Positions 20,341 through 33,100 of a stretch of DNA of 64,000 bases are shown here, piece after piece (the first letter of the stretch is position 1; each line of letters begins with the position of its first letter). A program made the position numbers and the translations under genes. Source of the DNA: Tuctoria greenei. Taxonomy: Eukaryota; Streptophyta; Magnoliopsida; Poales; Poaceae. Under the pieces are notes generated by a model. It was not told where the DNA came from, did not search any database, and worked only from the letters and a program-made list of their open reading frames with translations. The DNA is taken from contig JAYESD010000005.1 in NCBI GenBank assembly GCA_036927565.1, forward strand, positions 89,320,301-89,384,300, read 5' to 3'.

Positions 20341-22180
20341 TTGGGTTTTGTGATTCCTTACCCGAAAAATAAATTCGAGTTTTGATTTTCGGTTTATATG
20401 CCCACCCCATGTTAAAAGTGATAAAGCCACACATCCATGTGCACTCGCACATTTTTCATTCTCCGAAGAGAAACGTGGATTGCTCATATCAATTATTGTA
20501 TACCACTTCCAATCAAGGTACAAAAACTATTATATTCGTCACCAATTGGTGTCTGTGTAGCGAAATGCAGATAGCGGGCGCAAAGTTTTAATAGCAGAAT
20601 TCAAATAACCCTCGAAGTTATGTATGTATCTCTATCCTTAACTTTTGCTAATACGATGAATATCAACTAAGAAAGAGAATGACTAGAATGCAATCATCAC
20701 TCTAGTGCAATTGTGTAAAAATTTAATCTGAACCACACGATCTTTCCCAATTAAGAAATAAATCAATGCCAAATTAAGATGAATACATCGAGAAGTATCT
20801 CATTTTTTAAGCTTCTTTATCGGGTGCATATGTAGTATCTAACAATGTGCGTACACACATACTTGCACCATGGGCCGCGGCGACCGACAGTGGCGGCGGC
20901 GAGTAGTAGCGGGCGGAGGCAAAGATTGTCGGGCGGGCGAGGTGTCGGGAGGCTGGAGGTAGGTGGAGAGATGTCGGGCTACTAGGTTGGGCCGAAATGT
21001 AATTCATGTGAACCATTGGATGAGATACAACAATTCACTTTTTAGATCTGATATATAAAAGGCTCACTCCACCCTAACCCTTATTATGTCTTCAAACCTT
21101 CTCTCTCCTACAGCGGTGACAGCAACAGCTTTGGCGACGGGCAGACGGCAGCGGTTGTTGCGATGGTGGGCAGGCGGTAGCGGCGGCAGCCAGGTTGCGG
21201 GGGTTGCGATGCTAGTCTTCGCACCGGGCCTCCCTGCTTCTTCCGGCCACCGTAGGAGAAGGCTGTCGAGTTCTGCGCGCTACAGATACTCCCGATCTAA
21301 GCTATCGTTGCATCTTCAACCACTGCCACGTACTCACCATTGCGTGTCCACTCGTGCTTGTTGGCCTCTTACACAACCTGTTGTCTCGTGTGTGTCAAGC
21401 CTTCTCCTTAGACATGATGAGACTCAAACCCAAAATCTTCCCACAGCCATAATAGAACTCGAACTCAAATTCGGTTGTGCGCAATGGAACTTGAACCCAC
21501 AATCTCCTGGGACTATGATCAAACTCGAACCCGCAGAGCGCGATGGAGTTGTACTTTGTGAAACGTTTCCTAGATAGCAAATCATGACGAACTGATTCTT
21601 CGGATCTACATCAATCCTTTCACCATCCACTGACAGGCTCGCCAGCCACTACAAACCCACCAACCATCGACTGGCCCACCAGCCCAATCCGCTGCGAATC
21701 CCAGGCGGTGACTGATGGGCGAATGTTGCAGGACAAAGGAGCAAGTGATCCCAAGAGCTAGTGGCTTCCGGAGAAGTGGTGGCGGAATCCCAGTCCGCCA
21801 CGGTGCCCCACGGTGTAGTGTGAAGACGGGGGGCAATCCCAAAGGTGGGGAGGAAGCATCGGCGAGGCCGGGGTGGGCCAATCCATTGTGAGGGCCGACG
21901 AAGGAATCTCTTGGGCCAAGGCATGGGCCCGATTAGGATGCAAGCGGGAGGGACGTGGCTGGCCGCCCCGCTCCTGCGCACACCGCAAATAGCTGGCGGG
22001 AGTCGCGCTCCTAACCCACATAAGCCACTACCAAATGTGGTGTCCCGCGTAAGCTGCTACTTAATGCCAAGATCCATCTGTTGCCTCGTCTCCGCATACT
22101 GAGTGAAGAAATGTCCCCCACAGATAATGGGACGGGACGGCCCAGCGGTGTTTCGGGCGGTCCGGCGCCAGTTGCATCCC
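20341..22180. other. unclassified region without a supported gene
   Basis: A promoter-like ATATATAAAAGG (about 21049-21060) is followed by an ACCCTAACCC tract and an ATG at 21086 that opens a 163-codon ORF. The ORF is Arg-rich, resembles no family I know and has GC-rich simple composition, so I do not call it a gene. At 21420-21535 four sequences resembling the reverse of the pol III B box (such as AACTCGAACCC) recur at irregular spacing. The rest shows nothing I recognise. Confidence 0.4.
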
Positions 22181-22183
22181 TAA

Positions 22184-23100
22184 GGTTGTGTTTGGTTAGT
22201 GGGATGGAGTGGGATGGAACGGGACCATCCCACTTTTCATAGTGTTTGTTTTGGGGACAATTGGGATAGAGTCATCCCTAGAAGGGAATATTCCCCTCAG
22301 ATCCGGGATGGATTGATCCACCCAAAACCCAGCGGACGAGTTCATCCCACTTTGACACCGTGAGGTTCCGTCATCCTTCTGTGCACCAGCCTCGCCCGGA
22401 CAGCATACTTCGCGGCGACGACGAGTTCCCGTCCGGCATCACGCTCCGCCGCTTGACCTCCATGTCCCTCAACTCCGGTTTCCTCCCGGACCTGGCCATC
22501 CTTATGTTGCGGTCGCAGATGACGACATGCTCTCGACACTGCGACGCTCTCGTTCGTGCGTGGCTGTGACCTCGCCGGCACTGTGCAGGTGCTCGCTGCT
22601 CTCTGCCAAACCGCCAGCACCAGGCATCGTGCGTGTGTGATTATCCTTTGATGCTGCCCTGCTCAACGGGGAACTCAACACGGTGGCAGTTAGTGCTGTG
22701 CCAGGGCAGGCACGTACTGGTGCTCATGGAGCATTCTGTTCGCAAGTCGGCCGCCGCAGTGCCAGTACATCTTCGAATTAGCTGGAGCTGGCTGCCGAAA
22801 GCGGACGGGGCAGCTTTGACCAGGACGCCGACTACAACGCGCTGCAGGCGCCAACGACGATGCTGACTTCATTTTTGAGTGTTCCACTACTATTCGATAG
22901 AATGCTTCAATGGCTAGATAGTGCAATATGGTTAACGGTGTCAAGAAACTGTCTATGTTCATCCTACTTTGTCCCTTCTAACAAACAAAAAACAAGAACG
23001 ATCCCAACCCTCGAATCAAACACATAGCAGGGACCATCCCGTCCCAAAAAAGTGGGATGGTTCCGTCTCGTCCCACTTTGTCCCGAAACCAAACACACCC
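22184..23100. mobile_element. PIF/Harbinger (Tourist-like) non-autonomous element
   Basis: The ends are inverted: GGTTGTGTTTGGTT at 22184-22197 and the complement of GGGTGTGTTTGGTT at 23087-23100. They are flanked by TAA at 22181-22183 and 23101-23103, the 3-base target preferred by the PIF/Harbinger superfamily. About 60 bases next to each end are also related to each other (GGGATGG and CATCCCACTTTT blocks). The middle (about 22340-22870) is GC-rich, unlike the ends, and encodes no transposase. Length 917 bases. Confidence 0.8.
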
Positions 23101-23103
23101 TAA

Positions 23104-23333
23104 ATGTTCCCCACGGAGATGCGGACGAAGTCACGGACAGCTTTTCTTGCATACAGCACGTACGCACTATGCCACATGCAGGCCCCGTCACCAGTCGCTA
23201 CTGCAAATGGGCGCGCCCGCCCACCGGTATGGCCAGTGCACCAGCACAACAAACAAATATAAACCTAGCCTGTTCAACGAACGATTTGGATTTGTGTTTC
23301 GAGACATGTTAAAAACACAACTGGATCTGGGTT
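23104..23333. other. short unclassified gap between two transposons
   Basis: No feature recognised in these 230 bases between the Harbinger-like and hAT-like elements. Its right end provides the left copy of the hAT-like target duplication (23326-23333). Confidence 0.4.
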
Positions 23334-23402
23334 CATTGCCGACTCTGGGCCATGGCCAGAGGAGCGACGGCCAAGGGCCCAGGCCAGGTAGGGGCCCCGA
23401 AA

Positions 23403-23433
<31 letters not shown>

Positions 23434-23455
23434 TGTATGTATGTATGTATGTATG

Positions 23456-23519
<64 letters not shown>
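23403..23519. repeat. compound microsatellite (TATG)n-(TA)n
   Basis: About 14 TATG units (23404-23460) pass directly into about 29 TA units (23461-23518). This is inside the left part of the hAT-like element. Confidence 0.95.
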
Positions 23520-23521
<2 letters not shown>

Positions 23522-23841
23522 TAATTTGGGTCACTGGAAGCTCCTCAGCTTAAACACCGTATGTAGGTCCAAAACTGTGAAAGCAGATAGCAGCTCCTAA
23601 ATGTACATTTTGCTATTTTATTTTTATTTTAATTGATACGCATCGCAACCAATTGAAACGCTTGTCCGCAAGCGTGTTGGTTATCTATTTTACGGATTTT
23701 CTTTCTATTTAAGTCAGATGTGAAAAGAAATATTGCATATATTATATATTGAGAAGAATATCTTAATACTGTCCCTAAGTCAGAGCCAGGCCTATTTTTC
23801 CATCATACATTATCATTACCTCATATCTCATCATACATTAT

Positions 23842-23972
23842 CGTTGATAGAGATATAGGGATTATTTGTATTTTCTCTTTTGCATAAGGGCTTTTCCAGA
23901 TATTTATAATCCCTTATACCTCTATTTATTATAGCATCTGACCCTCATATAATATAAACCACATTCATAACA
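23842..23972 (+). repeat. 5' LTR of the short-LTR copia
   Basis: It aligns along its length with 37033-37161: ATAGGGATTATTT, TTTTGCATAAGGGCTTTT, TGTACCTCTATTTATT-like and CCACATT(C/T)ATAACA blocks in the same order. The first bases are decayed (CGTTGATAG against TGTTAGAG). Confidence 0.85.
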
Positions 23973-24595
23973 TAGTAACAGATGTATAGGTTTTTTTTCT
24001 GCCCCGAGCGTTCTTTGACGGCGCTTCCTCCAGCGTCGTCGCGCTCTCTGGGCTCTGCCTTGGTCTTGGCCTCTCACGGCTGCGCTAGTCGCTTTGCCGT
24101 CGGACTCGTCATCCGCCTCGGAAGCTTCGTTCGCCTATGTAATCGCGAGATCGATACTGCCTCGGCAAGTTTCGTCATCTTGCGTCTAATCGCCAGTACA
24201 GTCTACCGGTGGGCCTGTCTACGTTTTCAGATCGTGCCTCGTCCAGCGCGCATGGGCTCTGCGCTCGTCAAGCGCGTGCGCCAATGGACTCCAGCGTGCG
24301 GTGATCTGCCTCCAGGGTAATCACGGACCCTCTTCATTGATTTAGGGTTAAAAAATTGGCACTGCTCTGCTGCACGTGGATGCTGCAGTAGTGCTTGGTC
24401 TGTGCTTCAAGTCTGTACCGTTCCAAAGTCGATTGATCCTTCGTGCTTCTTTCAGCTTGGATCAGATTGGATCTAGTTGCTGACGAGTAAAAAAAAAGAA
24501 AAATAAGAAAGGAAAATGAAATAAAAAAAAGAATTTTTTTCCGCTTGCGCCGCTGTTTATTTTGCGCTCTCGCCGTCGCCGGTTCTCCTATCAGG

Positions 24596-27500
24596 ATGAC
24601 TTCTTTGGTCGAGGTTCCAGTTTTGCGATATCTTGTGCTTTTTAATGGCACTAATTACCGTGACTGGGTTCCCCGCATGCGTCTGCACATGCGTGGTCTA
24701 CGACTTTGGGAGTATCTTACGGGTGATCTCAAATGTCCGTCTTGCCCCGCGGTTCCTTCTGAGCCTGTTATTTTAGATAAGGCTACTGATGATGATAAGA
24801 AGAAGCTGTTTGAGGATTATGAGACTCGTATGTCTGTGTATCAGTCTCACTTCAGCTTATACGAGACTTGGTTGGATGATGATACTCGGGCTGGTACTAT
24901 TCTTGCTGCTAGTATGGAGGATCGTCTTGCTGCAGACATAATTGTGTTTGAGTATTCATACTAGATGTGGTCTTTTCTGCGTCATCATTATGAGACTACT
25001 GGTCAATATACCTCTTTTGCTGCTTTTCGTCACGAGCAACTGTTATGACAGGGAGATGCTTCAGTGGAAGAGTTCGTTGATCATATGGATGAGACTCGTG
25101 ATGCTGGCTTGTTGCGGGCCTCTACCGTTTTGTCTGCTCGTTCTACCACTTCTCAACCTAGTGCTGGTCTTCAGACTTGCCGTTCTTCACAGAGTGCTCG
25201 TGGTGCTGGTACTGGAGGATCTCAAGGGAGTTATGCTGCCACAAATGCCCAAATGCTTATGCTTCTTCATCGTCTTGTTGCCTCTACATCATCAAGAGTT
25301 GTTGGTATTGTAACTCTGCCTTCTACACCTTCAGGTTCTGTTGCTGCTTCTCCATCTTCCTCTGAGGGACCACCTTCCACTTTCGTTCAGGTACTCGCCC
25401 ATGGATTCTTGATTCTGGAGCTTTTTTTTATATGACTCCTTACTCCACCTATTTGTCATATATGAGTCATTTGTGTCGTTCTCTCACTGTTCATACTGCT
25501 GATGGTTCTTCACTTTTGGTTCTTGGACAAGGCACTCTTTTATTTGACTATTTTAATGTTCCTGATATCTCCTATGTTCCTAACCTAACCATGCAGCTTA
25601 TGTTTGTTGGTCAACTTACTGATCATGGTTGTCGAGTGATTCTTGAATTCTTGTTCTGTTGTGGATCGTCGTACAGGTCAGCTTGTTGGCTCTGGTCCTC
25701 GTCGTTGCGATTCACAGCGTCTCTGTGAGCTTGGCTGGCTTCGTCATTCTTCCTCTGCGCATGCTAGTCGTGTTAGCTCTGCTTTTGTTGCTCCGTCTAC
25801 CTCATGTTTTGCTCAGTGGCACCATTGTTTAGGATATATTTGTGGCTCTCGTCTATCTGCCTTGATTCGCCATGGTGTCTTAGGATCGGTTTCAAGATCT
25901 CACTCGTTAGCTCAGTGTCAAGGTTGTCGATTAGGGAAGCAGATTCAGCTTCCCTATCCTTCTAGTGAGTCAGTGTCCCAGCATCCAAGACCTTGTTCAT
26001 TCATATGTCTGGGGTCCTGCTCCTTTTGTTTCCAAAGGAGGGCATAAATACTTTATCATTTTTATAGATGATTTCTCTCGCCGCACGTGGGTTTACTTCA
26101 TGAAACATCGTAGTGAGGCATTGTCAATCTATAAGTTTTTTTTGGCTATGGTCCGCACTCATTTTAACACTCCTATATGTGTCTTTCGTGCTGACTCTAC
26201 TGGTGAGTACCTCTCTGATACTCTTCATGATTTTCTTTCTGAGCAAGGTACCCTTGCTCAGTATTCTTGCCCTGGTGCTCATGCTCAGAATGGTGTTGCT
26301 GAGCGAAAACTTCGTCATCTCCTTGAGACAACACGTACACTTCTCATTGCTTCCTCCGTTCTGCCTCATTTTTGGGTTGATGTTGTTTCCACTGCCACTT
26401 TCATGATTAATATTCAGCCCTCGTCCGCTCTTAAAGGCAAGATTCCATTTTAGTGTCTTGCGGGCAAGATCCCTCACTACACCAGCCTTCGTCTTTTTGG
26501 TTGTGTGTGCTACGTGTTGCTCACACCTCGTGAGCGCACTAAGTTGACTACTCAGTTGGTCGAGTGTGTTTTCTTAGGGTACAGTTCAGAGCATAAGGGT
26601 TATCGTTGTTGGGATCCAATTGGTTGACGGATGAGAATTTCACGGGATGTTGTTCTTGATGAGACATGTCCTTTCTATCCCTGTCCTTCTTCTGATGCTT
26701 CTTCTACGTCTGTAGTTGATCCTATTTCGTTCCTGCTCTTTCCAGATGCCCCCATTGCTAGTGTACCCCCCTCACAATCCTTATCTTGTTTGATAGTCTT
26801 CACTTCTTCTTCTTCGGAGTCTTGTTCTTTGGTTCCTAATTACACTTTGAAGGCTCTTGAAACGCAGGTCTATACTCGACGAGTTGTGCCCCCTTCAAAT
26901 GTGCCATCTTCTTCTGATGAACCGTCTACTCCAGTTAAGTCATCCTCTGATGTCTTAGCTTATCCAGCTTAGTCTGCCTCTTTGGACACGCCTTTTTCTC
27001 CTGAGGGGTCATCTTCTTCCGATGATTCTTCTCCTGAGCAGCCTATTGGACGTGGTCGTCGTCCTCGCCAGCCTCCTCATTGCTACTCTCCTTCTAGCTT
27101 TGATGCTACTGCTCTCCCTGAGCCGGCTATGTATCATGATGATGTTCCTCATATGGAATGGCTGCATGCGATGGCCAAGGAGATTGCTGCTCTCGAGCGC
27201 ACTGGCACATGAGAACTTGTGCCCTGTCCCCCACGTGTTTGCCGATCACCTGTAAGGACCTGCTCTGATGGTTCACTTGAGCGATATAAGGCTCGATTAG
27301 TCACTTGTGGCTTCCAATAGGAACATTGTCGTGACTATGATGAGACCTTTGCTCCTGTAGCTCATATGACCACTGTTGGCACTCTGCTTGCTGTGGCCTC
27401 TGTTCGTGACTGTTCCATCTCTCAGCTTGATGTGAAGAATTCATTTCTCAATGGTGAGCTGCGTGAGGAGTTTTATATGCAACCACCACCTGGGTATTCT

Positions 27501-28585
27501 GTTCCTGAGGGTATGGTTTATCGCCTTCGGCATTCTCTTTATGGCCTTAAGCAGGCTCCTCGTGCTTGGTTTCAGCGTTTTGCATCTGTGGTCACTGTTG
27601 CTGGTTTCTTTGCCAGTGCCCATGATCCCGCGCTTTTTGTGCAAACTTCGTCTCGTGGCCGCACTCTTCTTCTTCTCTATGTTGATGACATGATCATCAC
27701 CAGAGATGATTATGAGTACATAGCCTTTGTAAAGACCCGTCTCAGTGAGCAGTTTCTCATGTCCGATATTGGTCCTCTTCGCTACTTTCTTGGGATTGAG
27801 GTTTCCTCCTTCTCTGAGGGAATTTATCTATCTTAGGAGAAGTACATTTAAGATATTCTTGATTAGTCTTTTCATACTGATCATCGGACTGTTGAGACTC
27901 TTATGGAACTCAATGTCCATCTTCAAGCTACTGATGGTGAGCCTCTTGATGACCCTACTCATTACCGTCATATTGTAGGGAGTCTCGTTTAACTTGGTGT
28001 CACTCGTCCTGATATCTCATACTCTGTTCACATTCTGAGTCAGTTTGTTTTGGCTCCCACCCAGGTCCACTATAGTCACTTGCTTCGTGCCATGCATTAT
28101 CTTCGTGTGACTATCTCTAGACGCTTGTTCTTTCCACGCTCTGGCTCTTTACAGCTCAAAGCATATTCTAATGCTACTTGGGCTAGTGATCCCTCTTATT
28201 GTCGATCTCTTTCTGCATATTGTATTTTTCTTGGTGATTCTCTCAATGCTTCGAAGACTAAGAAGCATGTAGCAGTTTCTCGTTCGAGTGCAGAGGTTGA
28301 GTTGTGTGCCATGGCTCTTGTGAGTGCAGAGGTTACTTGGCTACGGTGGTTGCTTATGATTTTGGTGTTTCTGTTGGTATGCCTACTCCTCTTTTGTCTG
28401 ATAGTACAGGTGCTATCAGTATTGCTCGTGATCCGATCAAGCATGAGCTTACCAAACATATCAGTATTGATGCTTCTTATACACGAGCATAGGTACATGA
28501 TGGTGTTATTGATCTTCAGTATGTGTCTTCAGAGCATCAGCTGGCGAATTTCTTCACAAAGGCACAGACCCGAGCTCAGCATAGT
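24596..28585 (+). pseudogene. copia gag-pol of the short-LTR element (degenerate)
   Basis: Gag opens at ATG 24596 (MTSLVEVPVLRYLVLFNGTN) with a copia-type gag fold and is stopped at 24962. Protease is seen as WILDSGAFFYMT near 25405. Integrase has FIDDFSRRTWVYF, FRADSTGEY and GVAERK (about 26040-26320). RT starts around 27200, with QLDVKNSFLNGEL, LKQAPRAWF and LLYVDDMII (about 27680). RNase H lies at about 28050-28560. The C-terminus continues after the CACTA insertion at 36979-37020 with RFYLSKLNVRDAP and a TGA. At least ten stops or frame changes are present, so it makes no functional protein. Confidence 0.85.
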
Positions 28586-28880
28586 CACTACAGGAAACGC
28601 AATAATTTGCGACGGCTAAATTTATTTGCGACGGCCGGCTGTCGCAAATAAGGTAAATTGCGACGGCCCGCTTGTGGCCGTCACAAATAGTGTGGTCGTC
28701 GCAAATAACATCCTATTTGCAACGGCTGCAGGCGAAGCCATCGCAAATTAAATAACCATCGCAAATAAGAGGTTATTTGCGATGGTTAGGAAAAGAATCA
28801 TTGCAAATAACGTAAATTGCGATGGACTAACCTAGGGTCATCGCAATTAAGACAGCCATCGCAAATAAATGGCTATACTC
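28586..28880. repeat. left CACTA end: TIR and subterminal repeats
   Basis: Units such as ATTTGCGACGGC and their complement GCCGTCGCAAATA alternate in direction about every 20-30 bases. Arrays like this are the binding sites of the TNPA-type protein in known CACTA elements. Confidence 0.85.
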
Positions 28881-28959
28881 TGCCCCATCGGCCCCCGATA
28901 GACTCACTCGCTCTCACATGTCACCGACCCATACACGCGCCGCCGCCTCCTCTGTGAGT

Positions 28960-29340
28960 CCCCCCTCCCCTCCCTCTCCATGGCTGCCCCCCTCCATGGC
29001 CGCCCTGCTACCTCCATGCCCCCCCTCCATGGCTGGCCCCCCTCCCTCTCCATGGCCTCCCCCCTCCCCTCCATGGCCTCCCTCCTCCATGGCCGCCCCC
29101 CTTCTCCATGGCCGCCCCCTCCTTCCTAGCCGCCCCTCCCCCTTCCATGGCCGGCCTCTCCTCCCCTCAATGGTCGGCCCCCCTCCCCCTGCATGGCCTC
29201 CCCCCTCCCCCCTCCATGACCTCCCTCTCCATGGCCATCCCCCCTCCTCCATGGCCGCCCCCTCCCCCTTCCATGGTTGGCCAATCCCCCCTCCCTCCCT
29301 CCTCTCCTTCATGGCCGCCCTCCTCTCCCTCCATTTTGAA
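28960..29340. repeat. pyrimidine-rich minisatellite (CCCCTCCATGGCC type)
   Basis: Many imperfect units of about 12-18 bases built from CCCCCTCCATGGCC. The plus strand is almost free of A. Long frames in it on both strands are composition artefacts. Confidence 0.85.
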
Positions 29341-30196
29341 TTTTGAACACAAATTTTTGCTTAATGTGCTGAATTGTTAGGTTAATTGGTGATTAGTTGA
29401 TTAGAAGATTGAATTGTATAATTGGTGATTAGTTGATTGAATTGCGTAATTCGTAGATTAAATTATTGATTGGTGGAAGAATTGTTGTATTAAATTGATA
29501 ATGCTTATGCCTATGTTAATCATGCTTAGCTAGGTTTAGGTTTAATTTTGTTTAGGTTTATTTATGCCTAGGTTCAATTTTTTGTTAATTGAGATTAAGT
29601 TTGCTAAGCTTAATGGTCAATGCTTATACCTATGTTTATGATAAAATTGTTTATGTTTAGGTTTATGTTTATTAATTGATAAGTTACAATTTAATAATTG
29701 TTATGTTTATGTTTAATTGAATTGCTTTGTTTTTTAGATTATGGTTATAATTTTTCATTTGATTGCTTGAGTGTTACTATATGTACAAAAATGGGATTCG
29801 GGTCGGCTTGACTCGACACAACCCATTTAGGGCCCGACAAGGCCCATTTAGTTAGAAGTTAAAGTATGCCTCTAAATGGACACGGAGACGAACGACGACG
29901 TTGCAGACGGCAAGCAACTGCGCGTGAGGATGGAAGACCTTGATGGACCCACTTCCCTATCTCTCTCTCTCTCTCTCGTTCTTTCCTCCTCTCTCATCTT
30001 GAAGAGTTGCAGCCCCCAGCGAGCGGCTGACATACGTATGACGGCTATAACCGTATAGCCATCCCCTTTTTACTTGAAGAACTGCACCGGATAGGGGGTG
30101 TAGTGTTAAATAGGCGGTGTTATTCTGCTGGAATTTTAGGACATATCCTGCATGCATTACCGATAATTTATTCCGCTTTAAATTGCAAAGTCAAAT
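29341..30196. other. AT-rich CACTA internal region without genes
   Basis: Repeats of TTAGGTTTA and TTGGTGATTAGTTGATT type up to about 29.76 kb, then mixed sequence including a CT microsatellite at 29960-29980. This is probably the promoter and leader of the transposase gene, but no core promoter stands out. Confidence 0.4.
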
Positions 30197-33100
30197 ATGG
30201 ATGAAGATCGCAGTTGGATGTACACTGGCTAGAAGAGCAGAACTGGTGGTCACTCGGATGAGTGGTACATCAAGTTAGATAAATTTTTGGATCGAGCATT
30301 TTCGTTGTCAACGGATGATAAGGTGCGGTGCCATGTACGAAATGTCAGAATACCAAGTTTTTGAGCAGATTGGATCTTTCGTTTCACTTATGTTGAAACG
30401 GTTTCATGCCACATTATGAGGTGTGGACCTTCCACGGCGAGACTAAATCTCAAGTCATAGTAGAAGTAGATGAGGATGATGATATAACAGGGGTTGATAA
30501 GATGGATGAGATGCTAGAAGCTCTGGAAGCGGAGGATCCTCTTACAAATGAAGCAGGGGAGTTCTTCGAGGAGCTCAAGAAATCACAACAGTCTTTGCAT
30601 GAACACACGGCTGTGACCGTCCTTGCTTTCTTGACCAGATTTATGGCAATTAAGTCTAAATACTTTTTTTCATCAACTACTACAATGATCTCATGAAATT
30701 TATCTGCGATATCCTTCCACAACCTCACAAAGTGCCTAAAGATATGTATCAGTCAAAGATCAAGATATCTGGTCTCGGTATGAACTATGAGAAAATCGAT
30801 GTGTGCCCAGACAACTGTATGTTATTCTGGAAAGAGCACGCCAATGAGAACATATGCTTGAAATGTGGTAAACTGAGGTATGTCGAAGTTGTTAATGATG
30901 ATGGAGATAATGTGATGACAGATGTCGCACATAAGCAGCTTCGTTACTTGCCTGTGACACCTCGGTTGAAGCTGTTTTTTCTTTCAAAAAGAACCACAAG
31001 ACACATGAGATATCACAAAGAAGGTAAACGTGAGAACAAAGAATTCTTGACGCATCCGTCCGACGGTAATGCATGGAAGGCGCTAGACTGTTTCGATCCA
31101 GTTTTTTCTCGTGATGCGAGAAATATTCACATCCGATTAGCGACAAACGAACTCTCACCGTTCAGTACAAACACCGTGCCATACTCCTGTTGGTCCGTCT
31201 TTATCATTCCGTACAAACTGTCACCTACTCTTTGTACGAAGAACGAGTTCAAGTTTCTCAGCCTCATTGTACATAGACCTGATCACCCCGGGTCACATCT
31301 CAACGTGATGTTGAAACTGCTGATCAAATAATTGAAAGTGTTGTGAACAGGAGTCAAAGCCTACGACAATTATAAGAAGTAGAAATTCAACCTTCGAGCT
31401 GCTTATTTATGGTCTGTCCATGATTTGTCGACATACGGCATATTTTCCGGATGGAGCACTCATGGTCGTCTGACGCGTCCGATATGTGCTTCGGACACGG
31501 ATTGTTTTCGACTAACTCATGGAGGAAAAATATCTTACTTCGATTGTCACAAACGTTGGCTGCCTTCGAATCACATATTTGCAACAGAAGCATGTCTTTA
31601 GAAAGAACACCGTTTTCACTAAAGGACCACCAAAACGTCTCAACGGGTCAGAAATTTCTAATATGTTGGAAAAATTGGTGCCAGATGAAGCTCGTCCTGG
31701 ATATTTTGTAGGTTATGGAGAGGAACACAATTGAACTCACATATGTGGACTTTGGGAGCTACCGTATGTGAAGTCGTTGATTCTAATGCACAACATTGAT
31801 GTCATGCATTAGGAGCGTAACATGAGCGAAAGTATCATAAGCACTTGCATGGATATGTCTGGCAAAACGAAAGATAATATAAAAGCTAGACTAGATTTGG
31901 CACATATTTGTCACCGTCCAACTCTTGAAATCTCTGAAAGTGGTGGTAAGCCACATGCTTCTTTCTGTATTTGATCTAAAGAAAAGAAAGAAGTCATGAA
32001 ATGGTTAAAAACTTTGAAATTACCAGATGGTTACGCAGCTAGCCTGAAATGAGCCATGAATGTGAACACAGGAACCCTCACTGGGTTGAAGAGTCATGAT
32101 TATCACATTATATACATGTTATGTTTCGGGGCTATCTAGATGATGCGGTGTGGAAGGTTTTAGCCAAGCTCAGCCATTTCTATAGACAGCTTTGTGCTAA
32201 AGAAATCAAGATAGGGATGGTGGATAAGTTAGAGAAGGATATACCCATACTTTTATGCAAAATGGAAAAAACATTTCCACCGGGTTTATTCAATCTAATG
32301 CAACATCTGCTTATCCATCTTCCATTCGAAGTTGAAGTTAGCGGTCCTGTGCAATAAAGGTGGATGTATCACATTGAAAGAGCGATACGATATCTGAAAC
32401 CAATGGTTGGCAACAGGGCAAGGGTGGAAGGGTGCATCACTGAAGCATTTGCTCTTAAGGAAGTAGGAAACTTTTCAAGTGTCTACTTTGCAGAAGAAAA
32501 CAATGTCAATACTTCGGCAATGCGGTACAATGTGGATGAAGCACCCCCTTTGAGTGACCTCTCCATTTTCAAATGAGAGACACTTCCGTTTGTAGCTACA
32601 CGAGCTACGACCTACCCGAACGTGACATGACTGTTTCTTTACTCTACATGTACGCAAATATAGATGGCATGCAGGAATACTTCAAATAAGTGTTTGTCCT
32701 ACATTAAAGCTAATCGACATATTTTGCTATACATGTATTCTAAAAGATGGTTTTTCACATTTAGAGAGTTCCACAGACAATGTTGGCCACATAGGCATCA
32801 ACCTACGGCCAAACAAGTAGAAGGGATGCGAAAAGAAAGAATAAATGGAGGGTCGGGTTTCCTATCCTAGTTTTGAGATTATGTAATACTCTCTCGTCTT
32901 CTATATATTATAAGTTACTATTATTGAATAAGTATTATTTTAACTTACGATCATTTTTGACAGTGTCGGATTCACAATGTCCATGAAGATTTATGGCAGC
33001 TATCTTATGGATTGGTGAATGTTAGAAGTTATGGCCGATATGACATAAATGGCTTTTGATTCTGTACAACTCATTTTTATGCTCTTTGTCCTCCCGCAGC

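Noticed and set aside
21086..21577. 163-codon ORF after a promoter-like sequence
   Set aside because: Arg/Ser-rich with no domain or visible conservation, ending in the B-box-like repeats. Kept only as a note and not called as a gene.
23274..23600. Three ORFs with long Met-Tyr-Val-Cys and Ile-Tyr runs
   Set aside because: They are direct translations of the TATG and TA microsatellites.
28914..29346. ORFs of 132-142 codons on both strands in the CT-rich tract
   Set aside because: They are translations of a low-complexity minisatellite; Gly/Arg on one strand and Pro/Ser on the other.
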